Below, piece after piece: positions 1 through 12,311 of a stretch of 64,000 bases of DNA. The notes below the pieces were generated by a model, which ran no database searches, was not told where the DNA came from, and saw nothing but the letters and a program-made list of their open reading frames with translations. Positions within the stretch are counted from its first letter, which is position 1. Each line of letters starts with the position of its first letter. The DNA is from Flammulina velutipes (Eukaryota; Basidiomycota; Agaricomycetes; Agaricales; Physalacriaceae): NCBI GenBank assembly GCA_011800155.1, contig CM022376.1:868001-932000 (forward strand). The letters are read 5' to 3'. A program made the translations under genes and the position numbers.

Positions 1-2
1 AC

Positions 3-203
3 CGAGGCGAGAGACGGCGAAGGAGCAGAAGTCCTCTCGAGAGGCGGCGAAGCCCTACGCCTGAGCGCCACAGGGCTAGGACGCCCCCTCTGGAGCCAAA
101 ATATGCGGATCCCAAGTATGTTGATGATCGTGATCGCGACCGCGACCGTGAGCGCGAACGCGAACGCGCTCTTACCCCTCCTCCGTATGATCGTGCTCAT
201 TAA
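3..203 (+). CDS. C-terminal RS/RD-rich tail of an RNA-binding or splicing protein (5' partial)
   Basis: The open frame enters from the left edge and stops at TAA 201-203. The 66 visible residues are Arg/Ser-rich at first (ERRRRSRSP, ERRRSPTPERHR), then form a long alternating charged run of Asp-Arg and Glu-Arg dipeptides, and end in TPPPYDRAH. Such tails are known from SR proteins, U1-70K-like proteins and other spliceosome-associated factors, where they mediate protein contacts in the nucleus. The RNA-binding part would lie upstream of the window, so the family cannot be named. The other two frames are broken or have improbable composition. Confidence 0.6.
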   Translation, partial: RGERRRRSRSPLERRRSPTPERHRARTPPLEPKYADPKYVDDRDRDRDRERERERALTPPPYDRAH

Positions 204-706
204 TTTGTGTACTTACTTACTTTTTCGACTTTCTTGTACCTAGTAGCTGAAGCATGCCAATTTTAATGGCGTTTATTTCGATTTTTGCAGTGCTGCTCGC
301 GAACTAAAAACATAGTTTCCTAAGGTGGCACCGACCAGGAGCAACGGCCTTTCGTTGCGCAGGATACCTTCAGGCGGGTCACGTCGGTAGTTAATGGGTC
401 GCCGCGTGCTGGGCGAAAGTTGTCTGTTGTCGTCTTTCAGCCCTTGCTGTCGTCCCAGGTGTACAGAGTCTGCCAAATGTGTCGCAGCAGCTTTTTAGGA
501 CGCCAACGTAGAAGCAATACCCGGAGAGAGCCGAGGACGTAAATGAAACGGCGAACGCCCACGCCCACAATCCTCTGTCTCTGCCTCTCCCTCTCATTGC
601 ACAGCCAAGCCACCAAGGCAATTAGGTCTCTTCCATTTTGTTATCAGAATATTTCTGACGGAGTCATCTTTTTCCAGCCACTTTTGCCTACGCCACGTTT
701 TCAACA
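204..706. other. Intergenic region, no supported gene
   Basis: This stretch lies between the RS-rich tail and the first exon of the next gene. Two overlapping minus-strand frames (273-621) are open but match nothing recognised and have no clear start context. A pyrimidine-rich stretch (570-600) and short AT-rich runs are present. It probably holds the 3' UTR of the left gene and the promoter of the right one. Confidence 0.4.
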
Positions 707-3700
707 ATGGCCATTCATTGGTCTGGCGGGCGACTGATAACGTTCCTCGACAAATCAGATTCCTCGGTTCCAGCTCTTGTATCTCAATTGATCAATGTCA
801 GTATCGCCAACACCTTTTGCTTTCAGGATATTCATCCTGGCATATTTCAAGGAAATATCTCCTCAAGTATCGGCGGCGTACCAAAGCTTCCATCCAGATA
901 CAGGGACGACGGCTGAAAATGCAGACATCTATGACTTGGGTCGTTCGTTATCCAGTGCGTTACGCAACTGTGAAGCGAACGGAAATCAACGATTCATCCC
1001 ATCGCTTATTACCACGATGCTTGGAGCGATGATGAAGAACTTCTGGCCTGCCTCGGTTGTCCTGTAAGTTCTTTGGCTAGCTCTAAACTCTATCAAACCT
1101 CATCTCATGCAGAGACGATCCGTTGGTGGCCCTACCAAGGCACCCAGTGGAGGGTTATGACCCACTATTACGATTCTCGATCTACAGAAGGCCTAGACTC
1201 GTTCTCTTTGCACACGTCGAAGAGCCGAGTGGCTCGGACGATGAAAGTAGTGATGACGATGAAGAGGAGGAAGAAGAGGAGGAGGAGGAGGAGGAGGAGG
1301 AGGAGGAGGAGGAGGAAGGGGAAGGGGAATCGTCGGACACGGACGACGCTCCCTCTTATTCTTCTTCGCGGAGAATGACAGCGTCAGAATTTTGCGCAGA
1401 TTTCCGGGGGGATTCCAAAGCATCCGAAGAAATCGACGCAGGCCCTGGATACGCAGACAGTGTCGCGCCACTTTCTGAAGTCGGCGACCTTGAAGACACA
1501 GACGATGATAGCTATCTTCAATGGAGCATACTCACTGGGGCATTTGCTGACTTATACCTCATGGGTGTCATTTGCATTGGGACGGACGATACAGTTTGGG
1601 GAACGATGGCAAGTATGCTGTATCAAAGACGGTCGTGGGGCGTCTCCCAACCGGTGTTCAGCCTTTTACTTGATGGGGAACTTTCGACGGTGGTTTCCCC
1701 AATAGTTTCTTGGCTGTCCGATGATACGCATCCGACTGATCTGGTTGGCCGTTCTTGTTCATTAGTTGCATGCCTTACTCATCCCGCTTCAGCCGAATGT
1801 CCTTGCCACATGCCTCTCCCGCTATGATCTCTCCGTCCCGGATCAGTCACTCGCATTCTCTCGTCTTCTACGACGGCTCAATAACCACGTCACGGCAATG
1901 CAAACACTCTTTGAACGCGTAGTTCAAAGTTGGTACTTGGAAGGCGCTGGACCACCACTCTACTCCTGGCGAGCGGACACATTTTCGAATTCCCAGATTG
2001 CTGAAAGTGGTCGCCTTTGGAGAAATGAGGGAGACATCCGGAACTGGGTTCAGAGTTGTGAAGTGGAGCGGTCAACCGAGTAAGTTCACTCTCTTGTCGT
2101 GGTCCTACCTAGCACGTTGAACAGTGCCGGATCGTCGTCATCTAGCATGGCTGAACAAGGCAAAGAACTACCTAGAAATCTGGATCCTCCTGTCAAACAA
2201 CCTATTTCGTCCCAAGCAAACTCCACAAATATTCACCAGTTAGTCCTGGTTCTCTACGCTACAGTCCACTACTTATCGATCACATCATAGTGACCAAGAG
2301 ATAGGGTATGTTTTTCGTTCCCGAGATCTATACGTTGCTCAAATATGTTCGGAAGGATGACTGATTCTGGAAGTCGTAGTCTGTAAGTCATTTTTGTCTT
2401 GGAGGCTGCTAGTGTCATCTAATCCTCTTTTTTGTAGGTGCTCGAAAGTTGGGAACACGGCAGACGATTCGCCACCGCCGCAGAGGATAAATACGCTGAA
2501 GAGAGGGAAAAAGAAAGCATCCAAATCAGAGAGCCTCGCGAATAGTAGTGCGCAAAGGCAAGTTCATTGTTCGTACATGTTTCTCTCTCTTCGGTATTGA
2601 TTCGTTCCTAGTGATTCAAGCAGTCTCAATATTCCGTACGTATGGTACCTGCGCCGACGATGATAGATATTCTTACTACTTTCCAGTGTCATGCATACTC
2701 CCGATGGCAGTGACGGCGGAAAGACTCCGGAGAGTAAGCGACTTTCCTGTAATGAGCTGAGTCCTGCGGTTCTGTTCATCAATATAGTGTTGACTGTGAT
2801 GTTATAGATTCTGCAGGAGTGAAAGGAATGGCAGGGTGGCGAGATACCTTGGGCAGCGTAATATCTTTCCAGTGGTCCATCCTATAGGCGACATTGACGG
2901 CGTCCCCATCCCCGGCGAACGTGTAAACAAGCACGTTGAGGACTTCAAGAGATTCACAGACATACCAAAGGGTTCCTTATTGGACCTAATCAAAGCAGTG
3001 AGTGGCGTAACCTATATCAATCGACCTACTCACAGAACTCACAGAAGTCGACATCCCAGTGGGGAGAATCTCTTCGACGTGAAAGTTCTGAATTGGCAAA
3101 TGCACTCGGTTCCAACAAACTAAACTTGAAGTTTGTCACATCGCAGAGCCCTAACGAAACCGTTATGTCCAACATATCGGATAGATTTGAAGCACTGCTC
3201 TACATTTCGATACGCGCGCGTCAGACGGCGCAGGATGTATATCGTCTAACTCTGCCGGAGGCCGCAGTTCGCAGGCAATGGGATATCTTGATGATGGAAG
3301 CGACCTCCTACATGAAGGAACTCAATATCGATGCTGCGTATGTATAAGTCCAATACCTATATTCTATATTGCTGACAGTCCAATAGGGTGGAGGAAACTA
3401 TTCGGTTGCCGCTAAACACGAACTTGGAAGCTGTACGCGCCAAAGGATGTCTTGTCAGCGCTGCCGGGATCAGTGGTAACAGCACTTGGCGACAGCTGAT
3501 TCTGGACGTGCGAAACTCAGACTTCATGAACGATGTCGGACGACTCGGACCCTTTGGAAAGTGGAGAAAGGACCTTCCCACCGTCATCTACGATTCCTTG
3601 ATAACACGCCATTCAGAGCACTATGAAATGGAATTAAATGAAGACCCAATTAGAGACATGCAGTCTGAAGAGCCCCAACAGACTCGCTGTGACGGCATTG

Positions 3701-4704
3701 TGTCCCTCTCCGTTCGAGTATTTGACGCCCCTCCGGATCCCGAGTCCGCTTCCCAACGCATTGAATGCATCGAGCATCTACGGAAGCTTGCGCTGGTAGA
3801 CCTGGCGGCAAGTGCATCATCTGGCGACTCGCAAATCGGGAAGATGTCCGACATGACACTTGTCATGGAAAATAATGATATTATACAATCGCCTCGCATC
3901 CAGATTCCGATGATCCAAGGGGAGAAAGAAGGGCGGGAGAACGTGGACGAGGACGAAGGCAATCACGAGCTCCCTCCTTCTGAGTCTGTCGACGCTCTAC
4001 ATCTTTTGGACCAGACTCTTGCCGTGGAACAAGAGGATCCTGTACAAGCCTCTCCCGAGATGCTCGAGGCCATGAGCGAGGAAGGACCGGCAGGTAGACT
4101 ACGGCCGAGGAAGAAGAAGGAACCAAAACGTGAAATCAAGGCCAAAGCTCAAGCCGGAAGCAAAAGGCGCATCATCAGTGGTGACTTGAAACTTCCATTG
4201 CTCGTACAGGAGCACCAAAGATCTCTGTCCGACGATGACAAGAAAAGGAACGCAGTCAATCAAGCGCGACTGGACATTGCCGCGTCGCTCAAATTTCTTG
4301 CCGCTTTGGGTATATACGACTTCTCGGTATACACTATCGCTACAGAAGGCACTCGCGGGACATTGTGTTACGGTTACATGGAACAGGGCAAAGATGGCGA
4401 GGTCTGTCTATCAACCAAGTTTTCAAGTTTAGGATGCTCATTTTTCCAGCCGGATGTCGGCTATATATACGAGCACAATACGCGTACTTTCAACATTGCA
4501 AGCCCTCTGGACGTTTTCAATCTCGCTATCACACTTGGGAATATTTGCGTGGAGAATGGTAAGGTTCTTCGGGATAAGTTTGCTCTCATTGCCGAGGAGC
4601 TCAAGAACGACTTGGAGGATACACAGATTGCTTCCAAGCGGTTTTGGACTGCTGAAACGCAGAATGATTCAATAAGGGTGAGATTCTCCTTACGATATCG
4701 TTAA
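707..4704 (+). pseudogene. Multi-exon unknown-family gene, left paralog of a tail-to-tail pair; frameshift and stop
   Basis: The gene begins with MAIHWSGGRLITF at 707, matching MAAHWSDTRLITF of the minus-strand paralog at 8713. Shared blocks follow in order: a segment around 930-1060; a long exon from 1123 with an acidic poly-Glu run (1261-1320) and WGTMASMLYQRRSWG; a block ending YSWRADTF; YLGQRNIFP near 2840; a helical block near 3180; and a 3' exon (3388-4704) with a basic KKKEPKREIK segment, VNQARLDIAASL and DVFNLAITLGNIC. Compared with the paralog, an extra base at about 1749 shifts the frame and an in-frame TAG lies at 1763-1765, although similarity continues past both. A weak intron at 1706-1765 would restore the frame but remove conserved residues. 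The family and function are not recognised. Confidence 0.55.
1261..1322 (+). repeat. GAG/GAA trinucleotide repeat encoding poly-Glu
   Basis: A nearly pure purine run of GAG and GAA codons encodes about 20 consecutive glutamates between DESSDDD and GEGESSD. The right paralog has no such run at the same place, so it expanded after the duplication. Confidence 0.85.
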
Positions 4705-5049
4705 TGCATCGCCGGCGGTTTGGCTCTTCTGTGGCGTAGCGGAAGGGCAAAGAAGATGGCAGTGTCTGACAACGTAATGAACAACATAGCGCAGCGTGTA
4801 ACTGCATCTCTGTTTTTAAATCATCGCATAACCCAGTGCCACCAGCGGATCGTTCAGTACTTATTTCTTGAATCTGACTTGCCCTCAGCTCCCCATGCAA
4901 CAGCTGTGGAATAAAAGTAGCGCGTTCTTTCTCGATAAGTAGAATATGATTTGTCTGTATGCTCGTTATTGTCCGTAACGATGACGAACGGAAGCGCGAC
5001 TCATTTCCTGATCATAATATGCCGTATAAATAGTATAGAAGCACTTCAG
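4705..5049. other. Convergent intergenic region between the two paralogs
   Basis: About 345 bp separate the two 3' ends. AT-rich stretches around 4940-5040 could serve both poly(A) sites. No coding region is supported. Confidence 0.5.
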
Positions 5050-8000
5050 TCAACTGGAAGGACTCGTAGGTTTCATTGCCTTTATTTGAGAGACTAAAGT
5101 CCAACGATATTTGCTGTGCATGTTGAATTCGAAGTCTTGACGAAGGTCACCCGCCACATCAACAAACTTAGCTCGAAGGTTAGCACCATTCTTCGTGCAG
5201 ATATTCCCAATCGCTATTGCCAGGTTGAACACATCGACCGGGCTGGATATGTCGAATAAGCGGGTGTTGTGCTGAAAAATGAGACCCATGTCGTGCTACG
5301 TGCCATTGTTAACGTCAAATGACGTACATTCTACGGGAGGACGTACTTTGTGAGCTTTCCCGTTCATCTGTTTCTCCATAAAACCATAACATAAAAGTCC
5401 AAATACCCCATTTGTGACAATAGCATAGACTGAGTGGTCGTAGACTCCCAGGCTAGCAAGGAATTCAAGCGCTGCTGCAATATCCAGTCTCCCTTGGTTC
5501 ACAGCACTGTCCATGTTGCCGATAGACCTCTTGTTCTCCTGCAGAATCACAGGCAGTCTTATAATGCCATGGTCGCCGACATCAGACCGCAAACTAGTAC
5601 CAGCAGTCTTGTTGCCAGTGTCTCGTTCTGAATCGCTGACTTCTGAGCCTGTGAGTGCAGGCCGAGTTTCCGTTTGTACCTGAGATTCTGAAGGATTGCG
5701 CTCCTCGAGATGACTGTTCCCGTTGTCCTGTAGGATCTTCGTTAGTCGTCTGTGGCTGATGGTAAGATTGTTACGAACCATGGTCTTAGGATCGAAAGGT
5801 GAAACGGGAGCGAATGTAGCTTGGGATTTGGATGACTGCAAATTTTTACTCTTCGCCATGGAGCTGGAGGGAGTCGCATGGCGAGGGCGATCGAGGATGG
5901 TCTGGCGTCGAGTTGACTGCAAGATATTGCCATTTTCCACGGCATGCTCCATGCTTTTAGGATATCCGATGTGACTAGTGGGTGAATCGTCAATTTCACA
6001 ATCCTTCTTTACCACGAACGCAAGGTCGCGCAAGTCTTGACCATACCGCCTGCAATCTTGAGCAGTCTGGAACATTGGTACTGACAAGGTCACAATCCCA
6101 TCGACACGAGCTTGGAGCGGTTCTCGGTCGAACTGAACCTGAAGTCGCTCCATCTGCGTGACCCAGTCATAACGTTTTGCGTGCCCTTCATCCTCTAGAT
6201 CATTGTAGACCCGAAGAGGAAGATACCTACCGCTCCCTTCATAGGTCTCTTGCAGGTCATCCACAACCGTTGAAGGAGAGTCCCACGTCGATGAAATCAA
6301 GTTCTTCCACTTGGTATATCCACTAGCGTCGATTGTATTGGACATTCTTCCTCTTCTTGCGACATTCAAAGCCGCGAAGTTCTTGTTAAGCGGCAGTTGT
6401 ATCGTCTCATTTGCACTGTGGCTAGGTCAGTGACATTCATAAACACTGAAGAGTGACACACGATGATTCGATCTTGCAACTACTCTCATCGCTTATCAGG
6501 GAGAGTGCTATTAATGCATCCCAACACACGCGCAATCTTCCTTCTGAGATATTGAGAGTAGCGCCGTTAGCCATTTTGTCGTACGCGTAGATGGATATAC
6601 GGAGCAGCGCATCAAGATGACTCTCTATATTGCTCCTCACGGCCGGGTTCATATTCTCCGAACTGACAAATAGAAGCTTTGGTTCGTCAAGGCAGTTCTT
6701 CAGGAATTCGAGCTCCTCTGAGAGGCGTTGTTCCTTTCAGATGTTCGCTCAGTGTTAGGTTGCCAGTGGGTTTCTTTGACAAACAGTGCATGACGTACCG
6801 ATACATTGGCAGACTTGAGCATTGTTTGCAAACTATCCCTCGGCAATGCAGTCCAGTTGTCGTAATCGACGGTGTGTTGGCTGGTACACTCCCCGGGGAT
6901 CTTAAGACCATCAATCTCGCCAAAAGGGTGAATCATTGGAAAAATATTGCGTTGACCGAGCCATTTTGCCACGGAGGCTTCTGATTGACAAAATCTAAGC
7001 AATCGGATTAGCATCCTGAAGAAGCCAGCAACAAAGATTATCCACTCGCTACACGAATATCTTTGCTCGCCTCCAATTGACGTCCTAGTGATGCTGGTTG
7101 AGTTGATTAGGGAAAGTTATCAACGAATACGTACTGATTGTTCTGGGAGTTGTAAGACAGGGATGAAAGATGTGTGATGGGTGGATGGGGTTTCCTGGAC
7201 AGTTCATAGTTAGCTTAATCCGTCAGAGAGAACAAGGTCGAAAGACCTCAACTAAATGCCTTACTCCTCGTGATGCTCTCCTCTCCGGCCTCGCATGTCG
7301 ACGTCGTCCATTGTCGAATCTCCCGGGCTACACGATACATGTCATGTCGGATCCGCGCACCAAGGCATTGAGATACTTACCTGTTTAAGCAACAGATTCC
7401 ACTGAGCCAGGTTTGTATTGCTTTAGCTGGCTCAGACGTGTAATCTTCTCCAATGCACGGATCAGTGTACGTGTCTGCACGCCATGACAAAAATCCGGGC
7501 ACCATATTCTCTGTGTTCCAGCGTCTAACAGCATGGCCAAATAGTGTTTGAACATCCGAAACATGGTCACCGAGTCCTCTTAGAAGACGAGCGAACGCGA
7601 ACGATTCCGCCGGGGAGGAAAGATCATAGTGAGCGATGTTTGCGGCATTGACACAGGGCTGGAACAAGATAAGTGTATGCCATTTCAACAGAGGCAGGAC
7701 ACCAACCAAATTCCCTGGATCTACCTCCTTTGAAAGCCAGGAAACAGTGGCAGCTACCTTTGTAGACCCATGCCTGAGAAGAATTCCGAAGACGGGTTCC
7801 TCAATACCCCACGACCGCCTCTGGTAGAGCATGCTTGCCATTGTGCCCCAAAGAGATTCGCTAGTTCCAGCACAGATGAGACCCATTAGATTCAACGCAG
7901 TGTAACGGCCAGTAAGGATGCTCCCTTGAAAGAAGAAGTCATTCGTCGGCGAATCAAGCTCTGTTCCAGTCTCAGAAAGTGGATAAACGCTACTTTTGCT

Positions 8001-8713
8001 ACCAGAGCCTTCACTTATCAGGACAAGGGGACTACGCCGTCCCCATTGATCCCTTGCGCAAAACTCGGACGCGGAGGAGCGTCCTGGTGTTGGAGGAGAG
8101 GCGGCTTCGACTTCGTAGTCATCCGCGACGTTCGCCCCATCGTCTGAGCCGAGATGCTCCTCGTACGCGAAGAGAACAAGTCGTGTTACCTTTCCTGTAG
8201 AGGAGACTCGTACCAGCGGGTCATATCCCTTTACTGGATGCTTTGGTAGAGCCACAAAAGGTTCGTCTCTGGTGGAAAATCAGTCTCCGAGTAGTGAACA
8301 ACGCGAGAACAGATGTTACAATAGAATGGTGGAAGGCCAACGCGTCTTCAAGAACCCTCCAAGCATTATGGAGAGAAGCGAAAGTAACAAATGTTGATTT
8401 CCGTCACGGTTCGCCTCGAAGCATGCTTGCGATAGTGAACGGCTGAAATGGAGGATTTCGGTATCCTCAGCTCTTGCTCCATCAATTTGAACATCTAGCT
8501 GGAAAGATTTGGAGTCGGGAGACACGGACACGGAGGGGTATGGAACCTAACGGCGAGGATGAATAGACTATGTTAACTCGTTACGGAAAGACGAACCATG
8601 TCGTCAAAGTAGGAAGTATACTTTTTCAACAAGTGGGACACGAGAGGCGGAGCAGATGAGTCTGAGGGATTGCAAAATGTTATTAGTCGCGTATCGGACC
8701 AATGAGCCGCCAT
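5050..8713 (-). CDS. Multi-exon unknown-family protein, right paralog of the tail-to-tail pair
   Basis: The start at 8713 (MAAHWSDTRLITF) is fixed by similarity to the left paralog. Further exons carry AEDTEILHFSRSL (8316-8531), a long exon 7377-8255 with ALPKHPVKGYDPL, WGTMASMLYQRRSWG and LSWRADTY, then a 6.70-7.01 kb exon with WLGQRNIFPMIHP, a helical block near 6.5 kb, a 357-codon exon (5296-6369) with VNQGRLDIAAAL and LLCYGFMEK, and a last exon (5050-5289) with DVFNLAIAIGNIC. No lesion was seen in any of these blocks, so this copy could be functional. The order of blocks is identical to the left gene. No catalytic motif or membrane segment is evident; the protein looks soluble with charged, disordered linkers. 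Family unrecognised; exon ends approximate. Confidence 0.6.
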
Positions 8714-9118
8714 GATTTGGCACAATGGTTATAGCTTGCAATTCAACGATTTACGAAGACCGCGAAAGTTTGAATGGGATGGTGGTGGTGCGCAGTAGCA
8801 TTCGGCAAATCCCGGGATCAATATTATCCTTACCCTCTTACACCCATGATTGTTGTGAGGAGAGATAGTATGCTGGGCCATAGTAATTTGTCCGCCGCCG
8901 CCACCACTTCAAGGCCTCACCACTTCCGCTAGGTATGTAAATTGAAACTACCTTCTCTCCCTCTTTCCAATCATTCAAATAGCTTTTCTATGTCTCCATA
9001 TTTCGACTATGCAGATGCCAGGGCGGATCTTTATTACTTGCCTCGAAGGATGAACACAAGGAGACCACTTGATCAAAGCTTTACGTACTCGGTACGAAAG
9101 TCAAAGGTAGCCTTGCGT
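8714..9118. other. Divergent intergenic region
   Basis: It separates the start of the minus-strand paralog from the promoter module of the first MYND gene. It contains GC-rich and pyrimidine-rich stretches but no frame with recognisable similarity. Confidence 0.4.
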
Positions 9119-9120
9119 GT

Positions 9121-9150
9121 GTGGCGTCCATATTATGGTTTATTTGGTGA
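9121..9150 (+). promoter_or_regulatory. Shared MYND-cluster upstream module (gene A)
   Basis: GTGGCG, then TCCATATTATGGTTT, then ATTTGGTGA, ending 130 bp before the ATG at 9281. The same two half-motifs with similar spacing occur upstream of six other cluster genes. The spacer is closest to that of the truncated copy at 34925-34956. Confidence 0.6.
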
Positions 9151-9280
9151 AACACATGTCCACTACACTTGAATGATCTGATAAGTGCGCCTTTCAAGTC
9201 TCTTTCCAACGTACATTTACCAAGTGCAGCCGTAGGTTGAGATTATCCTCAAAGGAACTTAACACTGACGATATCCCAGT

Positions 9281-10720
9281 ATGTCCGATTCGCCGCCTCC
9301 CCTGGAACTGCCTTCGTCTACGCGAGATGCGCTCTTGGATGCTTTCATCGCGTCCTTGCATCCCACAGCTCCCAAACATTGCGCCGAATTCTACATATCG
9401 TGCACCCTGCTCTTCCGGCCATCACCCCCAGTGATTCGCGTCGCTCGTCCTGACGCGCTCGAAACCGCCTTGCGTTTCCTCACGCATCCCCGGACCCCCA
9501 AAGAGCTGGAAAGTCTGGCGATGAATATATCGGAGTGTCACTGTGACGCCACATCGAAATATTTCCATAGGCCCAAAGAACAGGGAGGAGATTTCTTTGA
9601 GCTTTTTGGGGAAATGTCCTTTCTTCTGGCTATGTGATTCACCGACCTGCAGATTTCTCGGCACCCTATCCCTCTCGATACGAATCGACACCTCGCCAAA
9701 AAGGCCCGTAAGCAAGGCTGGAGTGCACCATGGCCCGACCAACCGTCGGACCTCTTCGTCTGCCCACCAGAGCAAATGTTGGCGGCGCTATGGAACCTCT
9801 TCCGCGTATCCGAAAACTACAAGATCCTCTTCTTCTTACACAACATAACCTCCGCTGCAGGATCCACGTTCACATCCCAATTCCACACCCTCCCTTCCTT
9901 TCCGCAGGAATACATGTTCCACTTCGAGCGCGCCTTTACTTCTGGTGCCGTTGCGACCCCAAGATTCGTGACGCTGCGGCTTCTAACTGGTTTCCTATCC
10001 GCTATCTGGTATCGAATCGGCGACAACACCGCACAGTTTGCAATGTGGTATCCGCATGCCCATCACATGATCGTCTTATTCTCCACCGCGATAGCGATAT
10101 TGGTAGACAACCATCCAGAACCAAACGAAGAAGAGCTCATCGATGCGCTTTCCGGCCTAGGAGCTCAATTCATCCTCCAATTCGGCAGCACCATTGAACT
10201 CGACCACTCGCAATATGCTCCCCAAATCAGGCGAGAAGCCGACGTTGTTACTTTGGAGTGCCACGATGTTTTCGTCATCGCATGGGCATATGTGCGAGGA
10301 TTCGCGCAGTCAGATAGATGTCAGGCGCCTGGGTGTGTCGAGACGTTCAGCAAGCAGAATCGGCGATTCAATAGGTGTAGTGGGTGTGGGATCATGCCGT
10401 ACTGCTCCAAGTCGTGTCAGGCTGCTGCTTGGAGGCACCCACGAGTCCCGCATAAGACACTCTGCCAAGAGTTGAAGTCTTATACCCGGAAGCTCGCTGG
10501 CGTGAGCTGGACGCAATGTCCTCAACCGTGTGCGCAGGAAGTCAGGAATCGGTGTGCAAAGGGGGGCGTGACATACTTTGAAGCCTTAGTTTTAGGTCTG
10601 CGGGCGGTGTCTCTTTACGACGCGGCTTGTGATGGCGCGCTGAAGGACCTTCCAAACGGGATGAAGGATGTTTTCGAAGGTGATGTGATTGACTTTCTAC
10701 TGGGAAAGGGCTTGAATTAG
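9281..10720 (+). pseudogene. MYND zinc-finger cluster gene A, interrupted by an in-frame TGA
   Basis: The frame is continuous from MSDSPPPLELPS to the stop after LGKGLN, except for one TGA at 9635-9637. Paralogs have a Cys codon there (the SCF motif), so the lesion looks like TGC to TGA. Downstream everything is conserved: the basic segment before WPDQPSDLF, CPPEQMLAALW, and the zinc finger CQAPGC..CSGCGIMPYCSKSCQ..WRHP..PHKTLC near 10320-10470. MYND fingers bind two zincs and usually mediate protein contacts. No intron of normal length removes the stop in frame. A functional product would need readthrough or restart at Met 9776, which would still include the MYND finger. Confidence 0.75.
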
Positions 10721-10910
10721 ATTGCCTCATAAAACCCACTTGATGTAAGTACTATATATTCTTTGCATAAAATATCAGAGGTTGTGTGGCGTAATTGATT
10801 TTGATGAGGCACGCACATATTATTCTAATCGAAATAAGTCCTACATAATGTATCCACTTCAAATGTTTCTAAAGGAATGCATATTCTGATTACTTGTACA
10901 CTTTTAATTG

Positions 10911-12311
10911 TTACACCATTTCCATCTTTACACTTGGATACGAAGGAGGCGCGTTATCGCTCTTTCTCCAAAACGTCCACGCCAGTAACACATCCTTCAA
11001 GCATGGTATGAGCGCTCAACCAAGTAAAGCAAACAAATACACATACCTTTTGTGTTCCAAATACTAGGACATACGCTATGGGTGTCATACCAACGATAAT
11101 GCTAGGTGTACCCGTAGCACCCCATGGTGCTTCTGCCGCAGCGACAAAGTTGATGCTACATTTCCATGAGCATAATCTCCGTTTGAGGGTGACGCCACTC
11201 ACACGACGGCAATGAAAGAGAAGAAGGTGAATACCGAGATGCGGATCGTGCGGGCAAGAGCGACGTGTCGGCTCTCCCGAGGGTAAGTGCGCCAGAACCT
11301 GTATACTGAAACGGAGATCACACAAGAGAGCCCTAGAGTCGGAACCATCATCAGTCCGCCGTACACTGTCGACGCTATTGATCTAGATGAACGGTCAGGG
11401 GGAGAGCGTGGTAGGGAAGATGTAGTACGAACAATGCGGGGGTGGTGTTGACACAGAACATCTTGGAAGGGTGAAGCACCACAGAAGAAGGGGAACTGAT
11501 TCCCATCTGAGAACATTGTTAGAGAGGTAAAGTATCAAGATGGAAGGGTTTTACAATGAACGCGGCCAAGAAGTAGGCGAAGGGGAAGATGAATGGCCCG
11601 AATGCTAGCTGTAGCAAGCCTTTAGTGATGAGCGAGTACGAGAATGAAGCGAATGTACCATTCCTCGAGTGTTAAGTGAGCTCTCTACGCCTTTCACCGG
11701 ACGAAGTATGATCTCTATCCATAGCTGAATATCGTTAATCAGGGCGCTCAGTGAGTTATGGAAGCAACTGACATGAACTACAAATGCCAGTGTAGTCCCC
11801 GCCGTTCTAACTCGAGTGAGTGATAGATATCGGAGATTAGGGGATGAAAGGCTCACAATGAAGAAGTGGCCTGCATAGCTGATGCTTGGACGAGACAGAC
11901 AGAGGGATCTGGGGTATCCTTGAAGAGCTGTCCGGATATGAATCTGTCTCCATCAAGATAAGGTATCGGTAATGATAATTGCGACCTACAGCAATGCTGC
12001 GACGAAACAGGCAATGATCCAGCTGAAGTTGAGGTTGAGCCAGGTGAGATGGCGGAAGATGTTGGATGAGAACATGACGGTGAGCAGGAGCAGGAGCGAG
12101 CCTAGCAATCCGAAAGTGTGCATGGAAACATAAACGACGACCAGCGCATCTGGAGGATGTGAGTGGCATTATAAGCGATCGTGGATAGTGCTGGCCACCT
12201 TGCGACATCAAGCCGAGGAAAGTAGAAAAGAGGAGGGGGAGATGGGGGGAATAAGGAGAAGAGCCACAGAGGTACAGCCTCTGGCGGGTGACGGTTGTCG
12301 ACAACGGCCAT
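10911..12311 (-). CDS. Seven-transmembrane, GPCR-like fungal membrane protein
   Basis: This is a spliced gene with hydrophobic segments in several exons: ALVVVYVSMHTFGLLGSLLL and FSSNIFRHLTWLNLNFSWII near 11990-12140; LLQLAFGPFIFPFAYFLAAF near 11570; TVYGGLMMVPTLGLSCVIS near 11330; a further hydrophobic stretch near 11220; SIIVGMTPIAYVLVFGTQK near 11080. A short cytosolic tail follows (DVLLAWTFWRK, then APPSYPSVKMEMV, stop at 10911). The loop with DPSVCLVQA between early helices is typical of the large uncharacterised 7-TM family of Agaricomycetes. Ligand unknown. The start (MAVVDN, 12311) and the first exon are less certain than the rest. Confidence 0.65.

Noticed and set aside
273..621. Overlapping minus-strand frames near the left edge
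   Set aside because: Composition and lack of any motif do not support coding; they overlap the expected 3' UTR and promoter.
1706..1765. An intron that would remove the frameshift and stop in the left paralog
   Set aside because: The donor GTTTCT is poor and the segment is conserved in the right paralog as coding sequence. Kept as an alternative, not adopted.
707..8713. Assignment of the paralog pair to FunK1-type fungal kinases
   Set aside because: No kinase HRD, DFG or glycine-loop motif is visible in any exon.
9616..9652. A short intron removing the TGA in MYND gene A
   Set aside because: It would be only 37 nt and would shift the frame.
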